Source: Nitzschia sp. DOCU1 (Eukaryota; Bacillariophyta; Bacillariophyceae; Bacillariales; Bacillariaceae). Taken from it: DNA of 64,000 nucleotides. The notes under the pieces were generated by a model. That model did not search any database and had not been told where the DNA came from. It was given only the letters and a program-made list of their open reading frames with translations. Position 1 is the stretch's first letter; each line of letters starts with the position of its first letter. The DNA is taken from positions 2,294,001 through 2,358,000 of the forward strand of contig OX595989.1 of the NCBI GenBank assembly GCA_951394045.1, written 5' to 3'. The position numbers and the translations under genes are program-made. This document shows positions 31,127-39,952 of the stretch, piece by piece.

Positions 31127-31833
31127 TTCGAGACCGTATTGTGCAAGAACCGCTTGAATGTCTTGTTTGTTTTGCTGTATCGGTTTGATATGATACTCTG
31201 CTTTCGCTTTGATTCTTTGGGCCAGAGCGTCTTCTGATGGCGGTTTTTTGGTGTCTCGTCGGTTGGAACTTTTCCTTTTGTTCTCTGTGGTGGCGTCGGG
31301 TAGGGCCGGCCAGACGGCAGGGACTCAAAGGGAAATGAATAGTTCGACTTGAGACTCCTCACCATGTTTCTACTATCAACCCACCTGGTACTACCTGAAG
31401 CCAGCTGGACTTGCAGCATCTTGCCATACTATGGATCCACACTCTCTTCTTCAATCGCTACGATGATACTTTGGCTCGTAGCCTGAAACCAAAAGTTGGT
31501 AAATTTGTTATCTTCTTTCCTCCCTACTAGCTAGAGAGGCGTGTAGCGACTGCTTGGATATTCGCATATGATGCCAAGCTCTATTTGACACAGTTGATGT
31601 TGACCAGACCTAGGAAGCGCTAGCTTACTCGAATAGAAACGCATCGCTTCGCAAGGCCGTCAGGACCACCCTAATCTTTCCATAATATACGCAAATCTCG
31701 CTCAAGAATTGCTGGTGGCACGCCCAATGGGAAAGGTTGCGGTAGCTTCGCTTTGAGGATACTCACCTCAAAATCCAATAAACTACAAGAAGCAAAACAG
31801 GGTACGAGAACTTTTGATTTTTTATTCATTTGC
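31127..31833. other. Intergenic
   Basis: 707 bp between P5C reductase and uL13 (both minus). Holds the P5C reductase promoter. I looked for tRNA A/B boxes and found none. Frames up to 111 codons start with non-ATG or overlap antisense. Confidence 0.35.
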
Positions 31834-32562
31834 TTAGAATCCAGACGCAGCGAGTACTTCGTTGACCTTTGCAAGTTCACCTGCACATTCGGCTTCCGCC
31901 TTCTTTCTCAGCGCTTGCTTGGCCTTCTTGGCTTCGAAAAATTCCTTGCCCTCAGCCTTTCTCTTGGCCTCCAATCGAACCAACAATTCCTTGTGCTTCC
32001 ATCCGACGGAATGAGCCAACTCCCCAACAACGGTGAACTGTCGACCAGGCTTGAGGCGCATCACTCGAAGGGCAGCGGGAACAACCACACGCTTTTGCTT
32101 GTCATATGGGGCAGGAACTCCCTCAAAAGTCGACAAACGCTTCAACGCCTCTTGTCCGCGGGCAGTCTTTTGGTGAATCATTCCTCGGATTGTTCGCCAA
32201 ACCATAAGGGCGGGGCTCTTGAAGTGGAATGGACCTCTTCCGGGGTTGGTGTTCATGCGCTTGGCACGGAACTGAGCATACTTGACTCGGTTGCGGGTCA
32301 CTGAAACAAGAAAAGCAAATGTGAGTGCTATGTAATTGAGAATAAATCCAACAAACTAAACAATCTTCTAGCCTGAAAAATGCATTCCAGGTCGGACTAA
32401 GCGGACGATACGACAAGACTCACAGGATCCAGAGATGACCATTTCATCGCATCGTACGATAACAATCGATTGTCCTGCAAGGAGTTCCTTGGTGACGATA
32501 GATGCCAAGCGACCAAGGAGGTGGTCGCGGCCGTCGATGATTTTCGTCTTCGTTAGCACCAT
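31834..32562 (-). CDS. RPL13A: Cytosolic ribosomal protein uL13 (RPL13A)
   Basis: Two exons on the minus strand, 32562-32424 and 32300-31834, phase 1, 123-nt intron; 201 residues, the expected length. Exon 1 has [21 protein letters not shown], the conserved start of eukaryotic uL13, then IVIVRCDEM. The junction reads SGSLTRNRVKY, followed by [20 protein letters not shown] and the [11 protein letters not shown] motif. The C-terminal helix is Ala/Lys/Glu-rich as in other eukaryotic uL13. It is part of the 60S subunit. The unspliced frame in exon 1 runs into the intron and stops. Confidence 0.95.
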
Positions 32563-33019
32563 GGTTTCTTTGTTGATTGATCGATTCGATGCGATGCAGT
32601 CCAAGGAGAGCAACTAAAGAGGGGCATGCCGAACGACACTCCGCCGTCGTTGGTGAGGCCGCCACAAGAGCCCAAAAGCGCGCGGTGGTAAAATGATGAA
32701 AAGCGGTAAGGAGTAAACGGTAAACACTAAAAAAGCTCCTATTATGGTCGCTTGAGTCAAACCATGATTCTGTTCTCGCGCGTTGACTGCGCAGGTACGG
32801 ACTGCTTGGACTGAAAACCCTCTCGCTTTCGTTTCCACGACGTTTTTCGGTTGTCAAAATCTCATCGTCGTCAAACATCTTCGTTATAGATTAGCAAAAA
32901 CACACAGGTAGTTGTCATCACCTATTACCGAGAAATCATTTAGAAATATGTCAAATGTCACATCGCATCCGTGAATGTTGTGAGGCGTGATGGATAGCTA
33001 GATTGGAGCGAACACAAAA
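32563..33019. other. Divergent promoter region (uL13 / PPR protein)
   Basis: 457 bp between head-to-head genes. A 144-codon minus frame at 32444-32878 overlaps exon 1 of uL13 and lacks any domain. Promoters of both neighbours are expected here. Confidence 0.4.
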
Positions 33020-35362
33020 ATGTACCGATTTGTCGCTTCGACCATGTTCCGCGAGGCTATCCAGCACTCGTACGGTGGAACACGTCCTCGAACAACGTGT
33101 AGGTTCCTGGCGTCCCAAATGAAACGACCCAAGGCTTACCCTTCTACTGCTCACTTGAGACTTCTGAGCTCGAGTCGACAGCGAGAAGCGCCCCACGTTG
33201 AAACGAAGAGGCAGGATCCAGTCGAGCAGTTCATGGCAAAAGTGCAAAGAAACAATCTTCCAAAGAACTTGATTTGCCAAAGAGTCGAGGAGCTTTTGCT
33301 GGGCATGCTCAAACGGAAACCAAAACTACAAGATGGACCGCTGTCCTTGGATCTTCTCAACGCTGCCATTGAAAACGCCAATCTACCCAATGAACGCCTC
33401 ATTCCACGATTATTCTCCTTGAGCTGTCAAGTCATGGTCAAAAGTGGTCATCCCCTGGCAATGAATGAAGTTCATCGCCAAATACAAAGACTATTGGATA
33501 ACCACAAACTCTATCTGACAAATGATCTTTCCTACAATTCTCATCACGTGAATGATGCCTGTTCTCAATTCATCAATGGGGTAATACTCGATTCCAAACG
33601 AAGCAAACGGCGAATGTCTACCGAGCGTCAAGCAGAAATACAAAACATCATGGATCATCTACAACAACTGTGCGACGATCCATCTGTTCCGTTGGCTGCC
33701 AATGCGGTTTCGTACAACTCTTTCATCATGTTCCTCTGTAATCAAGACAAGCCAGAGGAGGCTTATAAACTGCTCCAATGGATGGTGGAAGCGTCGACAA
33801 AGGATGTGGGAGTCGCCCCACGAGTTGCGAGTTTTACGGCATTGATTTCTGCGTTTGCCAAGAAGAATCCTGACAAAGCCATAGAAATTCTTCAGTGGAT
33901 GCTGGACGCCTGTCGGTCGCCAGTGAAAAATGTTCCCCCTCCAAATACATCGTGTTTCAATGGCGTCTTGGATGCATTGGCGCGGAGTGGGAGGAACGAT
34001 GCTGGCGAACGAGCCGAACAGACTCTGGAGTGGATGCAAAGCTTGCATGATACAGAAGGCCTTGCAACCATGCCGGATGTAGTCAGTTTTAACTGTTGCA
34101 TCAACGCTTGGGCTAAAGCCCCTGTACCGCATGCCGCTAGTCGGGCCGAGGCCGTCTTGCGAAAAATGATCTCCATGTATGAGAATGGTAGCGATGTGAC
34201 ACCAGGTACTATTTCCTTCATATCAGCCATGGATGCCTGGGCAAGCTCAGGGTTGCCAAGTGCACCCGACCGCGCCGCAAGTTTATTGGACCTCATGAAA
34301 TCAACGGCCGCAAAATCCAAAGACTTGAAGGTCGATTCCTATGCCTACGCCGTCCTTCTCAAAGCGTGGGAAAAATCGGACGTGAAACATGCATCTCGAG
34401 AGACAAGGGCCAACTACATTCAAAAGATTTTGGCGGTGCTGCACGACATGGAGCAAGAAGGGATCGAAATTACCCCTCCTATTCACAACAGTGTGATCAT
34501 GGCTCTGACCAACTTTTCACTTCTCTCGGCGATCCTCTACTTCCAGGAGCTCGAGGAGCGGTATAGAAAAGACAAGGCAGTGATTGACGGAAGAACCTTC
34601 AACAGTGGCCTCTCGGCCATGGCACTGCTTAGCAAACCCGACGTTGCCGAGAAAAGTATGGAGATTGTAGCTCGAATGGAAGAGTACTCCAAGAAGGATC
34701 CCACTGTGAAACCTGACCAGACTACATCTACCGTCATTCTCAAGATATTGTCGCGAAGTCAATCGGCAGATGCGGCCGAGAAGGCCGACAAACTGCTACT
34801 AGATATGGAGCAAAAGGGGCAGTTTGACACTGCTCCCTCCAGTTACGTGACGGTGACGATTGCTTGGGGTCGGAGCAATGACAAAAACAAATTCGATAGA
34901 GTAAAGGACCTCTTGAAGCGTTACAACAAGTGGGTCAAGGCTGGTGCCATTCCGAACTCGTCGTCGCCGAATGTGTACAATGCAGCTCTTTCCGTCTGCC
35001 AACATAATTCTGACGAGGCGCTGAAAACCAAGGCCCTCGAGACAGCTTTGAATACTATCATGGAATTGCGTGCAAACAAGGCTGTAAAGCCCGACGAGAC
35101 AACTTATTTGACGGCTTTTCAAGCGTTCCGTAGTCTTTACGACCAAGGCGATCCTGAGCGAATAACAACGCTAGAGCGAGAATTCGCGAATTGCATCAAA
35201 GATGGTCTTGTTTCGCGGCCGATCGTAAAGGAATTGCATAATGGGTCGCGACAGTTGTTCCAAAAGTTCTTTGGTGCAGATCAAGCCCTTCAAACAGTCG
35301 AGATACCTCACGGGTGGTCAAAGCAACTACGCTTCAGGACCAGACGAGGCGCCCATAGCTAG
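33020..35362 (+). CDS. Pentatricopeptide repeat (PPR) protein, organellar
   Basis: Single exon, 780 residues, ATG in an AAAAATG context. The N-terminus is Arg/Ser/Thr-rich without acids for about 35 residues, a mitochondrial-type presequence. Several degenerate PPR units of about 35 residues can be read from about residue 225 to 700, each with a pattern such as VSYNSFIMFLCNQDKPEEAYKL or PDVVSFNCCINAWAKA, and later PDETTYLTAFQAF. PPR proteins bind single-stranded organellar RNA one base per repeat; the repeats here lie in clusters with long loops. The target RNA is unknown. It converges with the deaminase gene 29 bp away. Confidence 0.85.
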   Translation: MYRFVASTMFREAIQHSYGGTRPRTTCRFLASQMKRPKAYPSTAHLRLLSSSRQREAPHVETKRQDPVEQFMAKVQRNNLPKNLICQRVEELLLGMLKRKPKLQDGPLSLDLLNAAIENANLPNERLIPRLFSLSCQVMVKSGHPLAMNEVHRQIQRLLDNHKLYLTNDLSYNSHHVNDACSQFINGVILDSKRSKRRMSTERQAEIQNIMDHLQQLCDDPSVPLAANAVSYNSFIMFLCNQDKPEEAYKLLQWMVEASTKDVGVAPRVASFTALISAFAKKNPDKAIEILQWMLDACRSPVKNVPPPNTSCFNGVLDALARSGRNDAGERAEQTLEWMQSLHDTEGLATMPDVVSFNCCINAWAKAPVPHAASRAEAVLRKMISMYENGSDVTPGTISFISAMDAWASSGLPSAPDRAASLLDLMKSTAAKSKDLKVDSYAYAVLLKAWEKSDVKHASRETRANYIQKILAVLHDMEQEGIEITPPIHNSVIMALTNFSLLSAILYFQELEERYRKDKAVIDGRTFNSGLSAMALLSKPDVAEKSMEIVARMEEYSKKDPTVKPDQTTSTVILKILSRSQSADAAEKADKLLLDMEQKGQFDTAPSSYVTVTIAWGRSNDKNKFDRVKDLLKRYNKWVKAGAIPNSSSPNVYNAALSVCQHNSDEALKTKALETALNTIMELRANKAVKPDETTYLTAFQAFRSLYDQGDPERITTLEREFANCIKDGLVSRPIVKELHNGSRQLFQKFFGADQALQTVEIPHGWSKQLRFRTRRGAHS

Positions 35363-35391
35363 CAAGCGCCATAACATCTAGAGCAGCGAAC

Positions 35392-36015
35392 TTACTTGTG
35401 TCGTTTCGCATCAGGACGATCTTTGGTCTGCTGTGGATCACGCCTCTTGCCGTTGGGATCACCATAGATAAGAGTATTGATCCTCGCATTCTGTTCTGTA
35501 ATTTTGCCAAGGATCACCAACTCGATTCCCATTGTTTCCGCTGCTCCTAGCATTTCTGGTAGCAGGCATTTCAAGCGCGTGACAATCCGTTTCACGCCAG
35601 CCGCCACCAGGGCTCCAAAGCATCCGCGACAGGGAGGCATGGTGATGAAGGCAGAGCAACCCTCCGTCTTACGACCCACTCGAGCTGCAGATCCCAGAGC
35701 ACAAACTTCGGCATGAACATCGCTGCTCTTTTCTTTGTAGAGTGACATGTTGGTAGCGACGCTAATGATGGAGTCACGAATCGCCTGGGACAAATCATCC
35801 TCGGCACTCATAGTTTCATCCGAAGAAGGTTTGACCAATATACACGCCATGTGCCCTTGTTTGCAAGCGGAACTTCGCGTCACCAACAGGACCAAGTCCA
35901 TCACATTGTCATCCCAGGATATCGTTGGGTCGGCTTTCCATCCGTATAACTCAAAATCGTCGAGGCTCTTCACGGCCCAATCGTCATCCACATTATTCAT
36001 AGATGTATTACTCAT
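35392..36015 (-). CDS. CMP/dCMP-type zinc deaminase
   Basis: Single exon, ATG at 36015, 207 residues. The zinc site is complete: H101-A-E103 (metal ligand and proton-shuttling Glu) and P-C129-x-x-C132 in TMPPCRGC. The fold around it (DVHAEVCAL and later VKRIVTRL) matches the cytidine/deoxycytidylate deaminase superfamily. Whether the substrate is dCMP, a tRNA adenosine, or another base cannot be decided. An acidic stretch precedes the domain; the C-terminus is basic and hydrophilic, with a possible nuclear signal (KRHK). Confidence 0.8.
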   Translation of the reverse strand: MSNTSMNNVDDDWAVKSLDDFELYGWKADPTISWDDNVMDLVLLVTRSSACKQGHMACILVKPSSDETMSAEDDLSQAIRDSIISVATNMSLYKEKSSDVHAEVCALGSAARVGRKTEGCSAFITMPPCRGCFGALVAAGVKRIVTRLKCLLPEMLGAAETMGIELVILGKITEQNARINTLIYGDPNGKRRDPQQTKDRPDAKRHK

Positions 36016-36569
36016 GATAAAATGCCCAACTAAGTAGCTAGACTAGCCACAGCTATCCGTTGTTGACAAACACAATGCCGATCAGAGGGGCGGAGAGGGT
36101 GATGAGAATGCGTGTTTCGTGCTTTTTTTGTTCCGCTCCTTTTTTGCGGTTATGCTGGCGCCGACAGAAACGACCAAGTTGACTCATGCGAGTCAAAGAT
36201 TTCTGTCAGTCGAATGTGTCGACGCACAGGTGCGCCGGCCCGCCAATTTAAAAGCGAGCATGGCAGACCCCTCAGAAAAAATTAGGCGACGAGAAGCGAT
36301 GGGGGCCGTTGAACGATTTTTTTCGTCAATGACCTCCCTCCGCTCCGGAACGCACTTCGAAAGGCACCAAAGTCAACTACCTGGTATGATACAGCCGATT
36401 GAGTATCTTCATGCTAGAATAAGGGAATAGTAGAAGTTGTCTCTAGCTAACAGAAACGTTGTGAGCTTCCACATGGAGCCTCTAATTTAGTACATTCAGT
36501 CATCATGTTAGTATTGTGTCATATGTCACTTTCCAAACATTTGGAATCCATTGATATCGCAGTAGCTGA
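36016..36569. other. Intergenic
   Basis: 554 bp between the deaminase start and the stop of the repeat protein gene. A 103-codon frame at 36119-36430 starts with GTG and has no domain, so it is not called. Confidence 0.35.
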
Positions 36570-39137
36570 TTAGAACTTCAATTGTCGATGCTCACCACTG
36601 GTGAGTACTCGTGCTCGTCGACTCTTGGAAGATTTGGAGGACTTGGACGATTTGGAGGATTTCGAGGACTTTGAGCTCATACCATCATTGCCGCCGCCAG
36701 CATCTGGGGACATGGTACCGCCATCAGTTGTCGGGGTACCGCCTCCATCAGTTGTGGGAGTACCGTCAGTAGTTGGTGTATCTCCCGGCGACGTCGGCTC
36801 TGGTGACACGGTTGGGGCCGTGGGCTCCGGCGAAACGGTCGGATTGCGCGTAGGCGAAATGGGAGAAGGTTTGAAGCGTGTTGGAGCGGGCGTCGGCTCC
36901 ACTGTAGGACCAGTAGGTCGAGGGGATACCGAGGGTGCTGGGCTGATGGTGGGAGGAGTAGGAGCTCTTGTTGGACCCCCATCCTCGCCAATTGGTGGTC
37001 GAGTTGCCCCAAACTCTGTGGGCGCCTGCGTAGGTTTAGCAGCCATCTTGCTACCCTTAGAGCTCTTGGAACTCTTTCCGCCCTTTCCTCCACCCTTGCC
37101 ATATCCGGAGTCAGAAGAGTCCGAGCTTCCATCAGAGTAGCTGCTTGCTTCCCAATCATATCCCCATTTGCTCTTCTTCAGTATCCTATCCCTGGCCTCA
37201 AGAAGGCGTTCACTAAAGCTCGAAGTGTCTTGGAGATCACTGATTTCTCCCATTGGGTCGATCTCGGCTTCGGCAAGTTCAGCGTTCTCCAAATCTTGGA
37301 ACAATTTGCGCAGCTGGGCAGATCGAGAAAGACCGCCTTCACCAGATTGATCTTCTTCCTCTGGCACCTGGGCGAGGGAACGTGGGCCTGTTTTGATCTC
37401 TGGCGTCTTGAGGTCAACAGGTTTTGCCCTTGCCTCTGCCAGCGCTTGCTCATGCATGGCCTTGAGATTGCGGCCTTGGCCGCCACCACTTGCCACTTCA
37501 TCAGCAAGACTGCGTCCAGGGCCTTCGGCTCTCTTTGAGGGGAGTTGAGAGACAGAATGGCCAACGTCCTGCAGCGAACGGCGACGCTCATCATGTGATG
37601 CATGGAGAGGCCTCGAGCGTTGACGATGTTGGGTCTCCTCCCCTCCCAATTTCCTTGGTCCGGTATATTCCTTCGGTTGCTCATTCGAAAGCGTGCGGTC
37701 GCCCTTGTTAGCTGCAGTCTCCTTGAGATTGCGGAAACGATCACCGTGGGCCTTCTCTGCCATTGCCTGTTCGTACATGGCCTTGAGGTCGCGGCCTTGG
37801 CTACCGTGTGCCGCGTCACCAGAAAGAATGCGTCCATGACCGTCGGCTCTCTTCGAGGGGAATTGAGAGACAGAATGGCCAACGTCCTGCAGCGAACGGC
37901 GACGCTCATCATGTGATGCATGGAGAGGCCTCGAGCGTTGACGATGTTGGGTCTCCTCCCCTCCCAATTTCCTTGGTCCGGTATATTCCTTCGGTTGCTC
38001 ATTCGAAAGCGTGCGGTCGCCCTTGTTAGCTGCAGTCTCCTTGAGATTGCGGAAACGATCACCGTGGGCCTTCTCTGCCATTGCCTGTTCGTACATGGCC
38101 TTGAGGTCGCGGCCTTGGCTACCGTGTGCCGCGTCACCAGAAAGAATGCGTCCATGACCGTCGGCTCTCTTCGAGGGCAGTCGAGAGACCGAATGAGCAT
38201 GTTTGCCAATGTCCTGCAGTGAGCGGCGACGCTCATCATGTGATGCATGGAGAGGCCTCGAGCGTTGACGATGTTGGGTCTCCTCCCCTCCCAATTTCCT
38301 TGGTCCGGTATATTCCTTCGGTTGCTCATTCGAAAGCGTGCGGTCGCCCTTGTTAGCTGCAATCTCCTTGAGATTGCGGAAACGATCACCGTGGGCCTTC
38401 TCTGCCATTGCCTGTTCGTACATGGCCTTGAGGTCGCGGCCTTGGCTACCGTGTGCCGCGTCACCAGAAAGACTGCGTCCGAAACCTTCGGCTCTCTTCG
38501 AGGGGAGTTGAGAGACCGATTGGCCAATGTCCTGCAGCGAACGGCGACGCTCATCATGTGATGCATGGAGAGGCCTCGAGCGTTGACGATGTTGGGTCTC
38601 CTCCCCTCCCAATTTCCTTGGTCCGGTATATTCCTTCGGTTGCTCATTTGAAAGCGTGCGGTCGCCCTTGTTAGCTGCAATCTCCTTGAGATTGCGGAAA
38701 CGATCACCGTGGGCCTTCTCTGCCATTGCCTGTTCGTACATGGCCTTGAGGTTGCGGCCTTGGTTACCGTGTGCTGCGTTGCCAGAAAGACTGCGTCCGA
38801 ACCCTTCGGCTCTCTTCGAGGGCAGACGAGACACTGAACGTGCACGCTTGCCAATATCCTGAAGCGAGCGGCGACCCTCGTTTTGAAGCACAGGAATTGA
38901 CATCGTAAGTTCGCGGGTTGGAGCTTCCTCCCCCAGTTTCCTTGGTCCAGAATACTCTTTCGGTTGCTCATTGGAAAGCTTGCGGCCACCTTGGTTAGCT
39001 GCAATCTTCTTGAGATTGCTGAAACGATCACCGTCCGTATTTCGGCCTAATTCTTCAGCATGAGAAATGGCCGCCAACACGAGACCGATGCAAAGGGTTA
39101 ACCCCCACACCGGGTGGCTACGTGCTATCATCACCAT
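36570..39137 (-). CDS. Secreted RXL/KXXK repeat protein, candidate biosilica-associated proprotein
   Basis: 855 residues from the first ATG (39137); upstream the frame only reaches a TTG. A signal peptide (about residues 1-27, ending SHA-EEL) is followed by one diverged and four near-identical units of 106-109 residues. Each unit carries about six R-X-L tripeptides (for example FRNL, DRTL, PRKL, RRSL, GRSL/GRIL, GRDL). RXL is a known cleavage site in diatom silaffin/cingulin precursors. After the repeats come an acidic Ser-rich stretch, a first Lys/Ser tract (GKSSKSSKGSK), a long Pro/Thr linker (APTPAPT style), a second tract of repeated SSK, giving many K-x-x-K pairs, and a last RVL and RQL. 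Silica association is inference; no domain is recognised. Confidence 0.72.
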   Translation of the reverse strand: MVMIARSHPVWGLTLCIGLVLAAISHAEELGRNTDGDRFSNLKKIAANQGGRKLSNEQPKEYSGPRKLGEEAPTRELTMSIPVLQNEGRRSLQDIGKRARSVSRLPSKRAEGFGRSLSGNAAHGNQGRNLKAMYEQAMAEKAHGDRFRNLKEIAANKGDRTLSNEQPKEYTGPRKLGGEETQHRQRSRPLHASHDERRRSLQDIGQSVSQLPSKRAEGFGRSLSGDAAHGSQGRDLKAMYEQAMAEKAHGDRFRNLKEIAANKGDRTLSNEQPKEYTGPRKLGGEETQHRQRSRPLHASHDERRRSLQDIGKHAHSVSRLPSKRADGHGRILSGDAAHGSQGRDLKAMYEQAMAEKAHGDRFRNLKETAANKGDRTLSNEQPKEYTGPRKLGGEETQHRQRSRPLHASHDERRRSLQDVGHSVSQFPSKRADGHGRILSGDAAHGSQGRDLKAMYEQAMAEKAHGDRFRNLKETAANKGDRTLSNEQPKEYTGPRKLGGEETQHRQRSRPLHASHDERRRSLQDVGHSVSQLPSKRAEGPGRSLADEVASGGGQGRNLKAMHEQALAEARAKPVDLKTPEIKTGPRSLAQVPEEEDQSGEGGLSRSAQLRKLFQDLENAELAEAEIDPMGEISDLQDTSSFSERLLEARDRILKKSKWGYDWEASSYSDGSSDSSDSGYGKGGGKGGKSSKSSKGSKMAAKPTQAPTEFGATRPPIGEDGGPTRAPTPPTISPAPSVSPRPTGPTVEPTPAPTRFKPSPISPTRNPTVSPEPTAPTVSPEPTSPGDTPTTDGTPTTDGGGTPTTDGGTMSPDAGGGNDGMSSKSSKSSKSSKSSKSSKSRRARVLTSGEHRQLKF
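37601..38880. repeat. Tandem protein-coding repeat, periods 318 and 327 bp
   Basis: Anchors of the identical string CATGGAGAGGCCTCG fall at 37601, 37919, 38246 and 38564, spaced 318, 327 and 318 bp. The 327-bp unit carries a nine-base in-frame insert. Units 1-4 are nearly identical over long blocks; a diverged fifth extends to about 38,960. All lie in the RXL protein gene and preserve the frame. Confidence 0.9.
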
Positions 39138-39952
39138 TGTTGTAGAGCTGTTGTATTCGATTTGTGCAGAACGACCCTCAACTGAATTGCGTTGTCTCTG
39201 CACAGAGTTTGTGAGGACACAATGCCTTGGAGGGAAGAGATTGGACCGTTGACGGTTGAGAAAGACAATTTTGTACAAATTTTCGGCAAGACCATCAGTC
39301 TTGTATATTAGGGCTATATCCGGTGAAAAGCACTATACTTTACACCACCGAACCCGTTGCTTATGCATGAAACGCAACCAACAAACTAAACTACGTGTAC
39401 AAGAAAGAGTAAGACGCCAAGTCAGACCGTCTCGTCAATCCATTATAATCGCATCTGAGGGCAATATTGTTTTAAGGGGGTTAATAAAGACATCGAAATG
39501 GGGTCATCTCCTTCGGAACCCATATGATTGATTGCGTTATTGCCCTTCTTCTGTCACATTTCGATTTCGCCCGGACAACAACGAATCCGCCCGACTCACC
39601 AAAAATTTCCTTCAACGTCCGGGATGCGAATCCACGCGTTACGCCCATGCCCCGCTCATACATTTCGGTCGTGATTGACTCGCAATTCGTCATTTTGTTT
39701 CCTGTCAGACCTACCGGTAGATGACATGGATTCAGTTCAAGCACCGAGGAGGCTCCAAACTGGAAATAGGATAAGCTCCCCTCCTACTATTAACCCCTTC
39801 CAGCTAGAAGTATCTACCTCATAATTGGATAATCATTTCTCGACGAAACTGAGGACTAATTTGCATAGCTTCCCCATGCAGTACTTGTTAGAAACAAACT
39901 TGCAGGGCCGCCCATTTCAATCTGTCGACGGCGCCGTCTTGATAGAGCTACC
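39138..39952. other. Intergenic
   Basis: 815 bp between the repeat protein start and the MscS-like stop (both minus). It should contain the promoter of the RXL protein gene. Frames up to 91 codons have no domain. No RNA gene recognised. Confidence 0.35.

Noticed and set aside
37490..38862. A series of similar plus-strand open frames (60-104 codons) across the repeat protein gene
   Set aside because: They repeat with the same period because they are antisense shadows of the tandem repeats; the minus frame has signal peptide, repeats and domain logic.
37601..38880. Regular repeats as a possible CRISPR array
   Set aside because: The unit is 318-327 bp, keeps a reading frame, has no spacers, and the genome is eukaryotic.
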